Shown here: positions 24,358 to 31,687 of the stretch, piece by piece
Layout: every line of letters starts with the position of its first letter
How positions within the stretch are numbered: the first letter of the stretch is position 1
Made by a program: the position numbers and the translations under genes
The notes under the pieces: generated by a model
Told to the model about the DNA's origin: nothing
The model's database searches: none
What the model saw: the letters and a program-made list of their open reading frames with translations, nothing else
Origin: an uncultured Acidimicrobiales bacterium
Lineage (GTDB): Bacteria; Actinomycetota; Acidimicrobiia; Acidimicrobiales; SHLQ01
Assembly (NCBI GenBank): GCA_937934655.1
Contig: CALGZB010000091.1
Span: forward strand, 1-34,053
Reading direction: 5' to 3'
DNA: 34,053 nucleotides

Positions 24358-25959
24358 GTGAAGACCTATGTGGAGGAAGAGTTCACCGCCGATGAGGCCG
24401 ATGTGCTCCGCCGCGATTTCACCAACCTTGATCAGCCTGTATTCGCACTGGTAAACCTGCCAGAAGTGGTGAAGGGCGCGCTCTTCGCCAGGTACTCGCG
24501 TTCGCCGCTCAGTCTTCGCCGACTGTTTCTCAAAGAGTTCGTCGGCGACCTTGACATCACCGGTGATGAAACGATCGACGCAACGGTGGGGCTGCGACGG
24601 GCCGAAGAACTCTACGACCGAGTCTTCTTTCAGTACGGCGACGACTCGGTTGCCCAGCTCGGTGGCGTGCATCTTGCGTGCGAGCAGTCATCGAACATCC
24701 TGACCAAGGTGCTCGAGTGGGGTCGGCTTATGTCCTACCTCGAGCAATCCACTCGCTACATCGCCTACGACGAACGCCTCGGTGGCCGCTACCGCTATTA
24801 CCGCGATCCCGAGTTGCTCGCTTCGCCCCTTGGCGCTCGCTATGTCGGCGACATGGATCGACTGTTCGACGCGTATTCGTCGATGATTCCGACGATGGCC
24901 GATTTCTTCCGAAGCCACATTCCTCAGCAGGCGGGCGACGCAGACTTCGTCTATCGCACCGCAATTCAGGCCAAGGCCCTCGACTCGATTCGCGGGATCT
25001 TGCCAGCTTCGGCACTCTCGAACGTCGGCATCTATGGCTCGGGCCAAGCCTACGAAGCGTTGCTGTTGCGTATGGCGTCGCATCCGCTTCCAGAGGCACG
25101 CGAATACGGCGACCTAATGCTGACCGAACTCCGCAAGGTCATTCCATCGTTCTTGAAGCGTGTCGACTTGCCCGATCGCGGTGTGGTCACCAGCCAGTAT
25201 CTTTCTGACAACTACGAAGCCATGGCCGATATCGCCGAGCAGCTTTTCCCGACCGACGTTGCGCCCGACACTGCGCCGATGGTCGAGCTCGTCGATTTCG
25301 ATCCCGATGCCGAGATCAAGCTCGTTGCCAGCATGTTGTACTCACATGTTGCGCTGCCCGAGACCCAGCTAGAGGCTCGGGTGCGGACGATGTCGGTCGA
25401 TGACCGCATCGCCGTCATGCGGGCCTACACCGGCGAACGCAAGAACCGTAGGCACCGTCCTGGTCGAGCGCTCGAGCGGCCGTCGTACCGATTCGATATT
25501 TTGTCCGACTACGGAGCGTTCCGGGACCTTCAACGTCACCGGATGCTTACCGTCGAGTGGCAGAAACTTTCGCCTTCCCACGGCTACACCATGCCTCCCG
25601 AGGTCGAAACTGCCGGCCTCGCCGATCAGTTCGAAGCCCAGATGGAGCGGTCTGCCGATCTGTATGCGTTGCTCGAGGGGCCGTATCCTGAGCAAGCCTC
25701 CTACGCCGTGTCCTTGGCGTACAAGATTCGCTACATGATGCACACCAACGCCCGGGAAGCGATGCACATGCTTGAGCTGCGCACAACGCCGCAGGGTCAC
25801 CCTGCGTACCGAGAGGTTGCTCAAGAGATGCACAACCTCATTGGCGAGCGGGCCGGTCATAAGGCGATTGCGGCGATGATGACGTTCGTTAATCATGAGC
25901 AGGAGCCTGAACTCGGTCGCCTCGCTGGCGAACGGAAGTCGGCAGAAAAGTCGAGCTAG
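24358..25959 (+). CDS. Double-length ThyX-like (flavin-dependent thymidylate synthase family) protein
   Basis: 533-aa protein, about twice the length of ThyX, apparently with two ThyX-like halves. The first half holds W121-GRLMSYLEQST-RY134, matching the second part of the ThyX motif (S..EQS.RY) but not its RHR. The second half holds R393-H394-R395 in LQRHRMLTVEWQKLSPSHGY, keeping RHR but losing EQSxRY. True ThyX has both in one motif, RHRxxSxxEQSxRY. It may thus have one composite flavin site or a different reaction from dUMP methylation. GTG 24358 is the start, 8 nt after TACAGT. It is transcribed alone. Calling it a thymidylate synthase would be unsafe. Confidence 0.75.
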   Translation: MKTYVEEEFTADEADVLRRDFTNLDQPVFALVNLPEVVKGALFARYSRSPLSLRRLFLKEFVGDLDITGDETIDATVGLRRAEELYDRVFFQYGDDSVAQLGGVHLACEQSSNILTKVLEWGRLMSYLEQSTRYIAYDERLGGRYRYYRDPELLASPLGARYVGDMDRLFDAYSSMIPTMADFFRSHIPQQAGDADFVYRTAIQAKALDSIRGILPASALSNVGIYGSGQAYEALLLRMASHPLPEAREYGDLMLTELRKVIPSFLKRVDLPDRGVVTSQYLSDNYEAMADIAEQLFPTDVAPDTAPMVELVDFDPDAEIKLVASMLYSHVALPETQLEARVRTMSVDDRIAVMRAYTGERKNRRHRPGRALERPSYRFDILSDYGAFRDLQRHRMLTVEWQKLSPSHGYTMPPEVETAGLADQFEAQMERSADLYALLEGPYPEQASYAVSLAYKIRYMMHTNAREAMHMLELRTTPQGHPAYREVAQEMHNLIGERAGHKAIAAMMTFVNHEQEPELGRLAGERKSAEKSS

Positions 25960-26228
25960 TCCCGAGCCCGTACCCCGGTGGCCGTCGGCCTTCGGAGTGG
26001 GTTCTCTGAACGTCCGACGCGGTTGTGTCGGGCTTTCGTCGTTTTGGCCGGGCTTCGGACGCTTCGGCCGGTGTTCATTTCTGCGGCTCGGGTCCGCCGA
26101 TCGCTTGGCATAGCTGGTGTCGCGCCCCTAGTGGGTGATGCTCGTGAGATTTATGTTGGGAAAGTTGGAAAAGTTGTTAGATTATTCTCCCTAAGTGGGC
26201 GGATAACCACTGACAGGGAAAATCCAAC
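25960..26228 (+). other. Intergenic region before the LysM gene
   Basis: 269-bp gap. Its first 180 bp are GC-rich with no gene or strong hairpin seen. The last 80 bp turn AT-rich and include three near-direct repeats (GTTGGGAAA, GTTGGAAAA, GTTGTTAG) that overlap the predicted LysM promoter. Confidence 0.5.
26156..26183 (+). promoter_or_regulatory. Candidate sigma-70 promoter of the LysM gene
   Basis: TTGGGA (26156-26161), a 16-bp spacer and TAGATT (26178-26183). A start about 26190 would leave a leader of roughly 40 nt with AGGGA as weak Shine-Dalgarno before GTG 26229. Confidence 0.45.
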
Positions 26229-27116
26229 GTGACTAGCTTCAATTTCGACAACGAACATCTTGCTGACGCTCGCCGCTTTTTGCGGACGAACAAGAGCCGT
26301 ATCGCCGGGCCTGCGGCGATTGTTCTGCTCGGCCTGGGTGGCCAGATGGCTACCCACGTTGTGCAGCGTGGCGACACGCTCTACAGCTTGGCCAAAGAAC
26401 AAGGCGTGACCGTCGAAGAAATTGCGACTGCAAACAATATTTCGAACCCCAACCTGATCGTCGCCGGCCAGAAGCTTTCGCTCCCAGCGTCGAACGACAT
26501 CACTGTGGTTGTTCAACCGGGTGAGACCGTATGGTCGATCGCCCAAGCGCACGGGGTAACTGTGGCGTCGATCATCGATCGAAACGGTCTTGGAGCTTCG
26601 GCCCGGATCATTGAGGGCCAGAAACTGCGTATCGGTGCACAAAGCGGTTCAGCCGACGCTCAGCCTGAAAAGACATGGGCGGAGAAGAAGGCGGCCCGCG
26701 AAGCTCGAAAGGCCGAGCAGGAAGCTGCTGCAGCGGCCAAGGCAGAAGCGGAGGCTGAAGCAGAGGCCAAAGCCAAAGCCAAAGCTGAGGCGAAAGCCGA
26801 GAAGCAGGCTGAAAAGGACCGAGCGGCAGAGGAAGAAGCCGAAAACGAGCAAGCCGAACAGGAACAAGCGGAAGAAGTTCCAGCTGAAGAAGCTCCCGAA
26901 CCTGAGGTTGCACCGGAACCTGAACCTGAACCAGAAAAGAATGATGCTGGTTCTCCTGGGGTAGTAACCACGATTTATGTGGTCCAACAGGGAGATTCGG
27001 TCGCTTCGATCGCTTCACTTTTCGGTATCGAAGCCCAAGTTTTGGCCGATGCTAATGGCATCTCGGTCGATGCTGCGCTCGATACGGGTAGTCGTCTGAA
27101 CATCCCAAGTCGCTAA
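26229..27116 (+). CDS. Three-LysM-domain protein with charged linker
   Basis: 295-aa probable peptidoglycan-binding protein. Two LysM domains lie at about residues 43-86 (HVVQRGDTLYSLAKEQGVTV) and 92-135 (VVVQPGETVWSIAQAHGVTV), a third at about 249-293 (YVVQQGDSVASIASLFG). Between them is an Ala/Glu/Lys linker (about 145-245), helical and highly charged. A short hydrophobic stretch (about 25-40, AGPAAIVLLGLGG) could be a signal anchor, but no clear signal peptidase site is seen. There is no catalytic domain. Starts with GTG. Possibly scaffolds wall enzymes; this is inference. Confidence 0.82.
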   Translation: MTSFNFDNEHLADARRFLRTNKSRIAGPAAIVLLGLGGQMATHVVQRGDTLYSLAKEQGVTVEEIATANNISNPNLIVAGQKLSLPASNDITVVVQPGETVWSIAQAHGVTVASIIDRNGLGASARIIEGQKLRIGAQSGSADAQPEKTWAEKKAAREARKAEQEAAAAAKAEAEAEAEAKAKAKAEAKAEKQAEKDRAAEEEAENEQAEQEQAEEVPAEEAPEPEVAPEPEPEPEKNDAGSPGVVTTIYVVQQGDSVASIASLFGIEAQVLADANGISVDAALDTGSRLNIPSR

Positions 27117-27144
27117 GACAATCTGATCAATCCGACCAGATGTC
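27117..27144 (+). terminator. Weak hairpin after the LysM gene
   Basis: GACAATCTG and CAGATGTC form an 8-bp stem with one bulged A, directly after the stop codon. No T-run follows, so termination is doubtful. Confidence 0.3.
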
Positions 27145-27214
27145 GTAAAACTTGGATGAAGTATGTCTATGATCCCCTCGTCTCTACCGACACGCGGTTC
27201 GAGGCTCGGAGATC

Positions 27215-27694
27215 ATGACAGAAGACGAAGAAATGCCTGAAGAAGAAAAGCCAGAAGAAGAAGTCGACGTTGAAGAACTCGACGATGAAGAGCTTGATGA
27301 TGAGCTCGACATCGACGCTGAAGACGTGCTTGATGATGATGACGACGTTATTCCCGTCGATGACGACGAAGAAGATTCAGACGCGCCCGCCGCCAAAGCA
27401 GCGGGCGATGATGACGAAGACGAAGACGAACCTGACCCCGACGACCTCGAAGAAGATCTCGACACCATCTTGAAGGATCGTCTGGCGTCAGGTGATGACG
27501 AAGAAGATGACGACGAGGACGAGGACGGCGCCCCCGTCGTTCCGGTGAAAAAGCCCGTTGAGGGTGACGACGTAGCGCCAAAGCGCGATGGTGAGCACAC
27601 CTGCCTCGACTGTTTCCTGTTGTTCAGCTTGGGTCAGGTGGACGATCCGGACAACCCGGCGTGTCCTCACTGCGGCTATCCAGTAGCGGTTTAG
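27215..27694 (+). CDS. Acidic protein with C-terminal zinc ribbon
   Basis: 159-aa protein whose first about 125 residues are mostly Asp and Glu and must be disordered, ending in a compact zinc ribbon with C130-LD-C133 and C150-PH-C153. The layout, with an acidic region and a C-terminal CxxC pair, recalls the actinobacterial DUF4193 proteins, with low certainty. Strongly negative charge next to the Lys-rich product of 27757-28461 suggests the two could interact. TATGAT at 27168-27173 may be a -10 box. Function unknown; a role with RNA polymerase or nucleic-acid proteins is only a guess. Confidence 0.72.
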   Translation: MTEDEEMPEEEKPEEEVDVEELDDEELDDELDIDAEDVLDDDDDVIPVDDDEEDSDAPAAKAAGDDDEDEDEPDPDDLEEDLDTILKDRLASGDDEEDDDEDEDGAPVVPVKKPVEGDDVAPKRDGEHTCLDCFLLFSLGQVDDPDNPACPHCGYPVAV

Positions 27695-27756
27695 GCTTAC
27701 GCCTTACAGACCGTGGTTTGGTGCCGACAGGCGAACCGAACCTAAGGAAGTGACAC

Positions 27757-28461
27757 GTGGCGAAAAGTGACGACAAGTCTTTGCCAGATCAGGCGTTGGA
27801 AGCGTTGTTATACGCTCCCATCGGAATCGCCTATGAGGTTATCGATCGCTTGCCATCGTGGGTCGCTCGCGGAAAGAGCCAAGCGACGATCACCAAGATG
27901 CTTGGCAAAATGGCCGTCCAGAAGGGCCAGAGCGAGTTCGAGGGCGTTGTTAGCGACATCTTCGGCGTGAAGCTCGGCGAAGAGGCACCAGAGGCTCCGA
28001 GCGCCGCTGAGACGCCCAAGACGCCCTCCTCGGGTCCAAAGACCGCAACGGTGAGTAAGTCGAAGCCCAAAGCCTCTACGACGGCCCCAAGGGCAGCAGG
28101 CGACGAGAAGCCGAAGAAACCGAAGAAGAAGCCGGCCAAGGCGGCAACAAAGACCGAATCGAAGAGCGGATCAAAGACCCCGCCAAAGACGAAGAAGAAG
28201 GCCCAAACCAAGTCACCGAAGTCTTCGACCAAGGCCTCGAAGCCGGCCAAACCAACGAAATCGGCGACAGCTGAGCCGAAAGTTCCGGTCGAGAACGACC
28301 TGGCGCTGGCCTCGTACGGCTCGATGCCGGCATCGCAGATCGTCAAACGACTCGACTCGCTTTCGCCCGAGCAGCTCGAAGCGATTCGGGTCTTTGAAGA
28401 AACCAACCGCCACCGAGTGACGGTACTCAACCGCATTCGCCAGATCCAAAGAGCCGCATGA
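27757..28461 (+). CDS. Lys-rich hypothetical protein with conserved C-terminal helix
   Basis: 234-aa protein starting at GTG 27757 after AAGGAAG (about 6 nt spacing). Order: an N-terminal helical region (about 1-75, EALLYAPIGIAYEVIDRLPS), a long Lys/Pro/Thr/Ala tail like histone H1 (about 85-180), and a C-terminal segment SQIVKRLDSLSPEQLEAIR followed by NRHRVTVLNRIRQI that looks conserved and helical. It could bind DNA or RNA. No named family recognised. Overlaps the GNAT gene by 4 bp (ATGA). Confidence 0.65.
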   Translation: MAKSDDKSLPDQALEALLYAPIGIAYEVIDRLPSWVARGKSQATITKMLGKMAVQKGQSEFEGVVSDIFGVKLGEEAPEAPSAAETPKTPSSGPKTATVSKSKPKASTTAPRAAGDEKPKKPKKKPAKAATKTESKSGSKTPPKTKKKAQTKSPKSSTKASKPAKPTKSATAEPKVPVENDLALASYGSMPASQIVKRLDSLSPEQLEAIRVFEETNRHRVTVLNRIRQIQRAA

Positions 28462-28955
28462 GCGACATCCGCCTGGCAGAAACGGCCCGAGTGGCCGAGT
28501 TGGACGATGTCGACGACATCGCTTGGCTTGCAGAGACCGCGCTAGCGGCGATAGCGGACGAGCGCGGCGGCGAGCTTTGGACGCTCCGTGAAGCACGCTC
28601 CCTGCCCGCTCACGACCTGGTGAGGAAAGCGGTCAGCGACGCCAGCGAACTCGCCCTTGTGGGCCAACTCGACGGTGTCACGGTCGGCTACGCACTCGCC
28701 CGGCTCGAATCGCTGCCCGATGGCACGACCCTTGCGGTCATCGATGACCTGTATGTCCTGCTCGAGGGGCGTCAGGTCGGTGTCGGCGGAGAGATTATGG
28801 CCATGCTGATGCAGTGGGCTCGCGACAACGACTGTCGTGGCATCGACGCTGCGGCGCTTCCCGGCGACCGCCATACCAAAAACTTCTTTGAGTCCAACGG
28901 ACTCAAAGCCCGCGCAATCCTGGTGCATCACGCGCTGACTGCACCGTCTAGCTGA
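28458..28955 (+). CDS. GNAT-family N-acetyltransferase
   Basis: 165-aa protein with the GNAT layout: N-terminal helices, the strand GVTVGYALARLE, the strand LAVIDDLYVLLEGRQVGVGG with the acetyl-CoA pyrophosphate loop (QVGVGGEI), then helix MAMLMQWARDN and late strand segment FFESNGLKARAI. Substrate cannot be predicted. It overlaps the gene before (ATGA) and the NUDIX gene after (TGATG), so it is a middle gene of a tight operon. Confidence 0.82.
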   Translation: MSDIRLAETARVAELDDVDDIAWLAETALAAIADERGGELWTLREARSLPAHDLVRKAVSDASELALVGQLDGVTVGYALARLESLPDGTTLAVIDDLYVLLEGRQVGVGGEIMAMLMQWARDNDCRGIDAAALPGDRHTKNFFESNGLKARAILVHHALTAPSS

Positions 28956-29356
28956 TGCGCCCACAGGTCGCTGTCGGAGCCATTGCGGTGCAGGGCGATG
29001 AGATGCTGCTCGTACGTCGGGGCCAACAGCCAGGTGCTGGCCAATGGTCGGTACCCGGCGGCAAGGTGGAAGAAGGCGAACTACTCGCCCAAGCGGTGCT
29101 GCGCGAGTTCACCGAGGAGACCGGCCTCGACGCCGTTTGCGGCCCGTTCGTGGGCTGGGTCGAGCGGATCGAAGAGCTCTACCACTACGTCATCATGGAC
29201 TTCGAAGTCACGGTGATGAGCGCGCACGATCCCGTGGCCGGATCTGATGCCGATGAGGTGCGGTGGGTACCGCTTTGCGATGTCGCCGAGCTGAACCTGG
29301 TCGAGGGCCTCGCCCACTTCCTGGCCGAGCACGGCTACATCGACACGCTGCTTTAG
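28955..29356 (+). CDS. NUDIX hydrolase
   Basis: 133-aa hydrolase of nucleoside-diphosphate derivatives. The full Nudix box Gx5Ex7REUxEExGU is present from G36 to L58 (G36, E42, R50-E51, E54-E55, G57). QWSVPGGKVE precedes it, typical of ADP-ribose or ADP-sugar type and MutT-like enzymes; substrate cannot be chosen. Starts on the TGATG overlap with the GNAT gene. Its stop codon overlaps the stop of the convergent RG-rich gene by 4 bp. Confidence 0.9.
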   Translation: MRPQVAVGAIAVQGDEMLLVRRGQQPGAGQWSVPGGKVEEGELLAQAVLREFTEETGLDAVCGPFVGWVERIEELYHYVIMDFEVTVMSAHDPVAGSDADEVRWVPLCDVAELNLVEGLAHFLAEHGYIDTLL

Positions 29357-30621
29357 CGGCGACGCTGTCCGCCACCCGAACGACTGCGCTTCGGCGGCGG
29401 TGTGGGCTCGATGTTGAACATCTTGGCGATGTCAGGAATTCGCATCGAGAGTCGCTTGATTGCGGCAAGAAGCTCATCGGTTGGCGTGGCCGGGATCGAC
29501 ACGGGACGAACCTGGGTGTGAACCGGTGAGAATGCAACGGCGTCGAGCACGGTGGCGAACCGGTCGGAACCGGTTTCGGCGGTGAGCGACTCGTTGGACT
29601 GCTCGGTGAGCTTTTGGGCGATCTCGGCGGGGATTGGTGCGCCAGCCTTGGGCGGACGAGACGACAAGCGAAGTGCCCGAACGGTGCGACCCTCGTTCAG
29701 GGTCTCGGTTAGTTCCTGCAGCCATTTGCGATGTTCGCCATCGACACGGGCCGTGACGGCCTCACCGAGTTCGGTTGCAAGTGCCTTCGCTTCGGCGCCC
29801 TTGGCTTGGGTGCTTCCAGCGGCGACGACGGACCGGAGGTCGCGAAGGTCGATGTCGTCAACACCGGCTTTTGCTGCTTCGGCACGATCGAGCCATTCGG
29901 CAGCCTTCAGGGAAGGAAGCAGCTTTTCGGCCGCAGCAAGAAGGGCGTCGGTGCGGATCTTTGGCGTGCCAGCTTCGGTTGCGGCAGCGATTTGTTTCTC
30001 GGCGATTGCCCGGACACCGGGGATGCCGTCTCGAAGAACTTCGCGGCCAAGCGGCTGCTGGAGTTCGGGGAGTGCCTTGATAGCGGCATCGCGGTGGGTG
30101 CGCCGTGGCTTGAGCCGCTTTGCCTTGGGGCGGCTTGGTGCTGCCGGTCGGTCGTTGCGAGGACGACGCTCGCCGTCGCCACGTTCGTTGCGGCCACGTC
30201 CGCCGCGGTCGTTTCGGTCGCCGCCGCCTTTGGCGCCGCCACGTTCGTTGCGTCCACCTCGGCTGTTACGGTCGCCTCGGCCACCGCCGCCCTTTCGGTC
30301 ACCGCGATCGCCCCGATCGCGGCCACCTCGGCCCTTGGGGGCAAGTTGGGTGGTGACCAACTCGGCTGGGCGTCCTGACCCGAGGATCTCGATACGCTCG
30401 GGCTCTTTGCGGGCCTTGGTCTTTGGTGGCAGCACCGCAATGATTTCGGTGCCATCGATCATCGTCTCGGCTTCGACCCTGCAGACGTCACCGACCTCTG
30501 CGCCCTCGTAAAGCAGCGCTTCATCAAGGGCTCCCTTGGGCTGCTTTGCACCAGCGGCACGCCAGGTCCAGGTGCCATCGTTGCGGTTGCTTGTAAGTTC
30601 GACATCGAGCCGGTGAGACAT
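29353..30621 (-). CDS. RG/RGG-repeat protein, probable RNA binder
   Basis: 422-aa protein in three parts: a small N-terminal beta region (about 1-90, including EGAEVGDVCRVEAETMIDGT, which resembles an OB-like fold), an Arg-Gly-Asp-Asn-rich low-complexity region (about 96-165, with many RGGR, GGRG and RGDR repeats), and a helical C-terminal region (about 175-400) ending in KRSRSGGGQRRR. RG-rich regions bind RNA and can phase separate; so an RNA-related role is plausible but not shown. TAGCGT lies 8 nt before the ATG, fitting a leaderless start. No named family recognised. Confidence 0.75.
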   Translation of the reverse strand: MSHRLDVELTSNRNDGTWTWRAAGAKQPKGALDEALLYEGAEVGDVCRVEAETMIDGTEIIAVLPPKTKARKEPERIEILGSGRPAELVTTQLAPKGRGGRDRGDRGDRKGGGGRGDRNSRGGRNERGGAKGGGDRNDRGGRGRNERGDGERRPRNDRPAAPSRPKAKRLKPRRTHRDAAIKALPELQQPLGREVLRDGIPGVRAIAEKQIAAATEAGTPKIRTDALLAAAEKLLPSLKAAEWLDRAEAAKAGVDDIDLRDLRSVVAAGSTQAKGAEAKALATELGEAVTARVDGEHRKWLQELTETLNEGRTVRALRLSSRPPKAGAPIPAEIAQKLTEQSNESLTAETGSDRFATVLDAVAFSPVHTQVRPVSIPATPTDELLAAIKRLSMRIPDIAKMFNIEPTPPPKRSRSGGGQRRR

Positions 30622-30724
30622 AGGTAGTAACGCTAGCCCTCCCGGGCGTTTCGTCCCACCTCGGCTGAACAGGTTGTTCGGGTGGGTTGTTGTCTGAGAG
30701 CGGCGGCTGGAGAAAGATAGACGT

Positions 30725-31000
30725 ATGCAAGCCTTTCTTCTTCAGTCGATCATCGCCTCGGTTGTGCTGACAGTGCTGCTCAATTTGTTGCCTCGGTTGT
30801 TTCCAAAAGCTACCGACAAGGCGGAGCAGCGGATCCACGAACAGCTGCGCGAGACTTTTGAATCTCGGGATTCAGGTGAAGGTACAGGTGGTGTTGGCGG
30901 CCGCCGAGTCAAAGTGTTCTTCCCCTGGAAGGCAATGCTCGCGGTCTCGGTTGTGTTGACCGTTTTGGTCAACGTCGCCGGCTACTTTTCGGGTGCTTAG
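30725..31000 (+). CDS. Small two-helix membrane protein
   Basis: 91-aa protein with a membrane segment at about residues 6-24 (LQSIIASVVLTVLLNLLPRL), a polar central region (about 28-65) and a second segment at about 69-88 (AMLAVSVVLTVLVNVAGYF). GGAGA lies about 11 nt before ATG 30725. It diverges from the RG-rich gene and is 150 bp before the ECF sigma start. Function unknown. Confidence 0.65.
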   Translation: MQAFLLQSIIASVVLTVLLNLLPRLFPKATDKAEQRIHEQLRETFESRDSGEGTGGVGGRRVKVFFPWKAMLAVSVVLTVLVNVAGYFSGA

Positions 31001-31150
31001 ACCAGCAGTGTCTTCGGTTGGCCGATGCGCTGATCAGGCAAAGTTCTCCGATTTCTAGGAAAAATCCCGATCGGAAGTAAACCTTTCTACGCGCTGGTGC
31101 GTGTGTGGGGTATGCAAGCGATCAATGCAGTCCTATGTAGAGGAGTTTCC

Positions 31151-31687
31151 GTGGCGGTGGCCGAGATCCCCGAACCGGTGGACACAACATCGATTCGGGT
31201 CGTAGAAACCTTCGACGACTTCTACCGTCGAGAGTTCCCCCGTCTCGTGGCCCTAGCGGCGAGCGTTGGAGCCGGACCAGGGGTCGCCGAAGATCTGGCA
31301 CAGGATGCGCTGATCAAGGCGCATCGCAGTTGGTCGAAGATCTCCGGCTACGACAATCCCGGTACATGGGTCCGTCGAGTCACCATCAACCTCGCGACTT
31401 CGTCGGCGCGCCGTCGAACCTCAGAGTTGAAGGCCAAACTGAAGCTGCGAAGCGGTGCCAGCCTGGCGCTAATGCTCACGACGACCCAGCATGAGCCAAT
31501 TTGGGCCGCGGTGGCCGAACTTCCTCCGCAGCAACGAGCGGCGATTGCCTTGCACTATCTCGAGGACCGTCCAGTGGCACAAATCGCCGAGATCCTCGAA
31601 TGTTCCCCTTCCACAGCCAAAGTGCACCTGCACAAGGCCCGCACCAGCCTCGCCGCAAAACTCGGCGCCGACGGGAGTCCGTCATGA
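31151..31687 (+). CDS. ECF-family RNA polymerase sigma factor
   Basis: 178-aa group 4 sigma factor. Region sigma2 is at about residues 18-90 (FDDFYRREFPRLVALA, then AEDLAQDALIKAHRSW), and sigma4 at about 112-165 (LPPQQRAAIALHYLEDRPVA, then AEILECSPSTAKVHLHKA). GTG 31151 is preferred over ATG 31097 because GAGGAG lies 6 nt upstream and the earlier part is not conserved-like. The stop overlaps the next ATG (ATGA). The partner at 31684 is therefore a strong candidate anti-sigma or sensor. Target promoters unknown. Confidence 0.9.
   Translation: MAVAEIPEPVDTTSIRVVETFDDFYRREFPRLVALAASVGAGPGVAEDLAQDALIKAHRSWSKISGYDNPGTWVRRVTINLATSSARRRTSELKAKLKLRSGASLALMLTTTQHEPIWAAVAELPPQQRAAIALHYLEDRPVAQIAEILECSPSTAKVHLHKARTSLAAKLGADGSPS

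Noticed and set aside
26148-26228. A c-di-AMP (ydaO) riboswitch before the LysM gene
   Set aside because: The context fits wall-gene riboswitches, but the region is too short and conserved elements are not visible.
31501-31683. N-terminal extension of the ECF partner
   Set aside because: It overlaps the sigma4 coding region in another frame; ATG 31684 gives the normal ATGA coupling.
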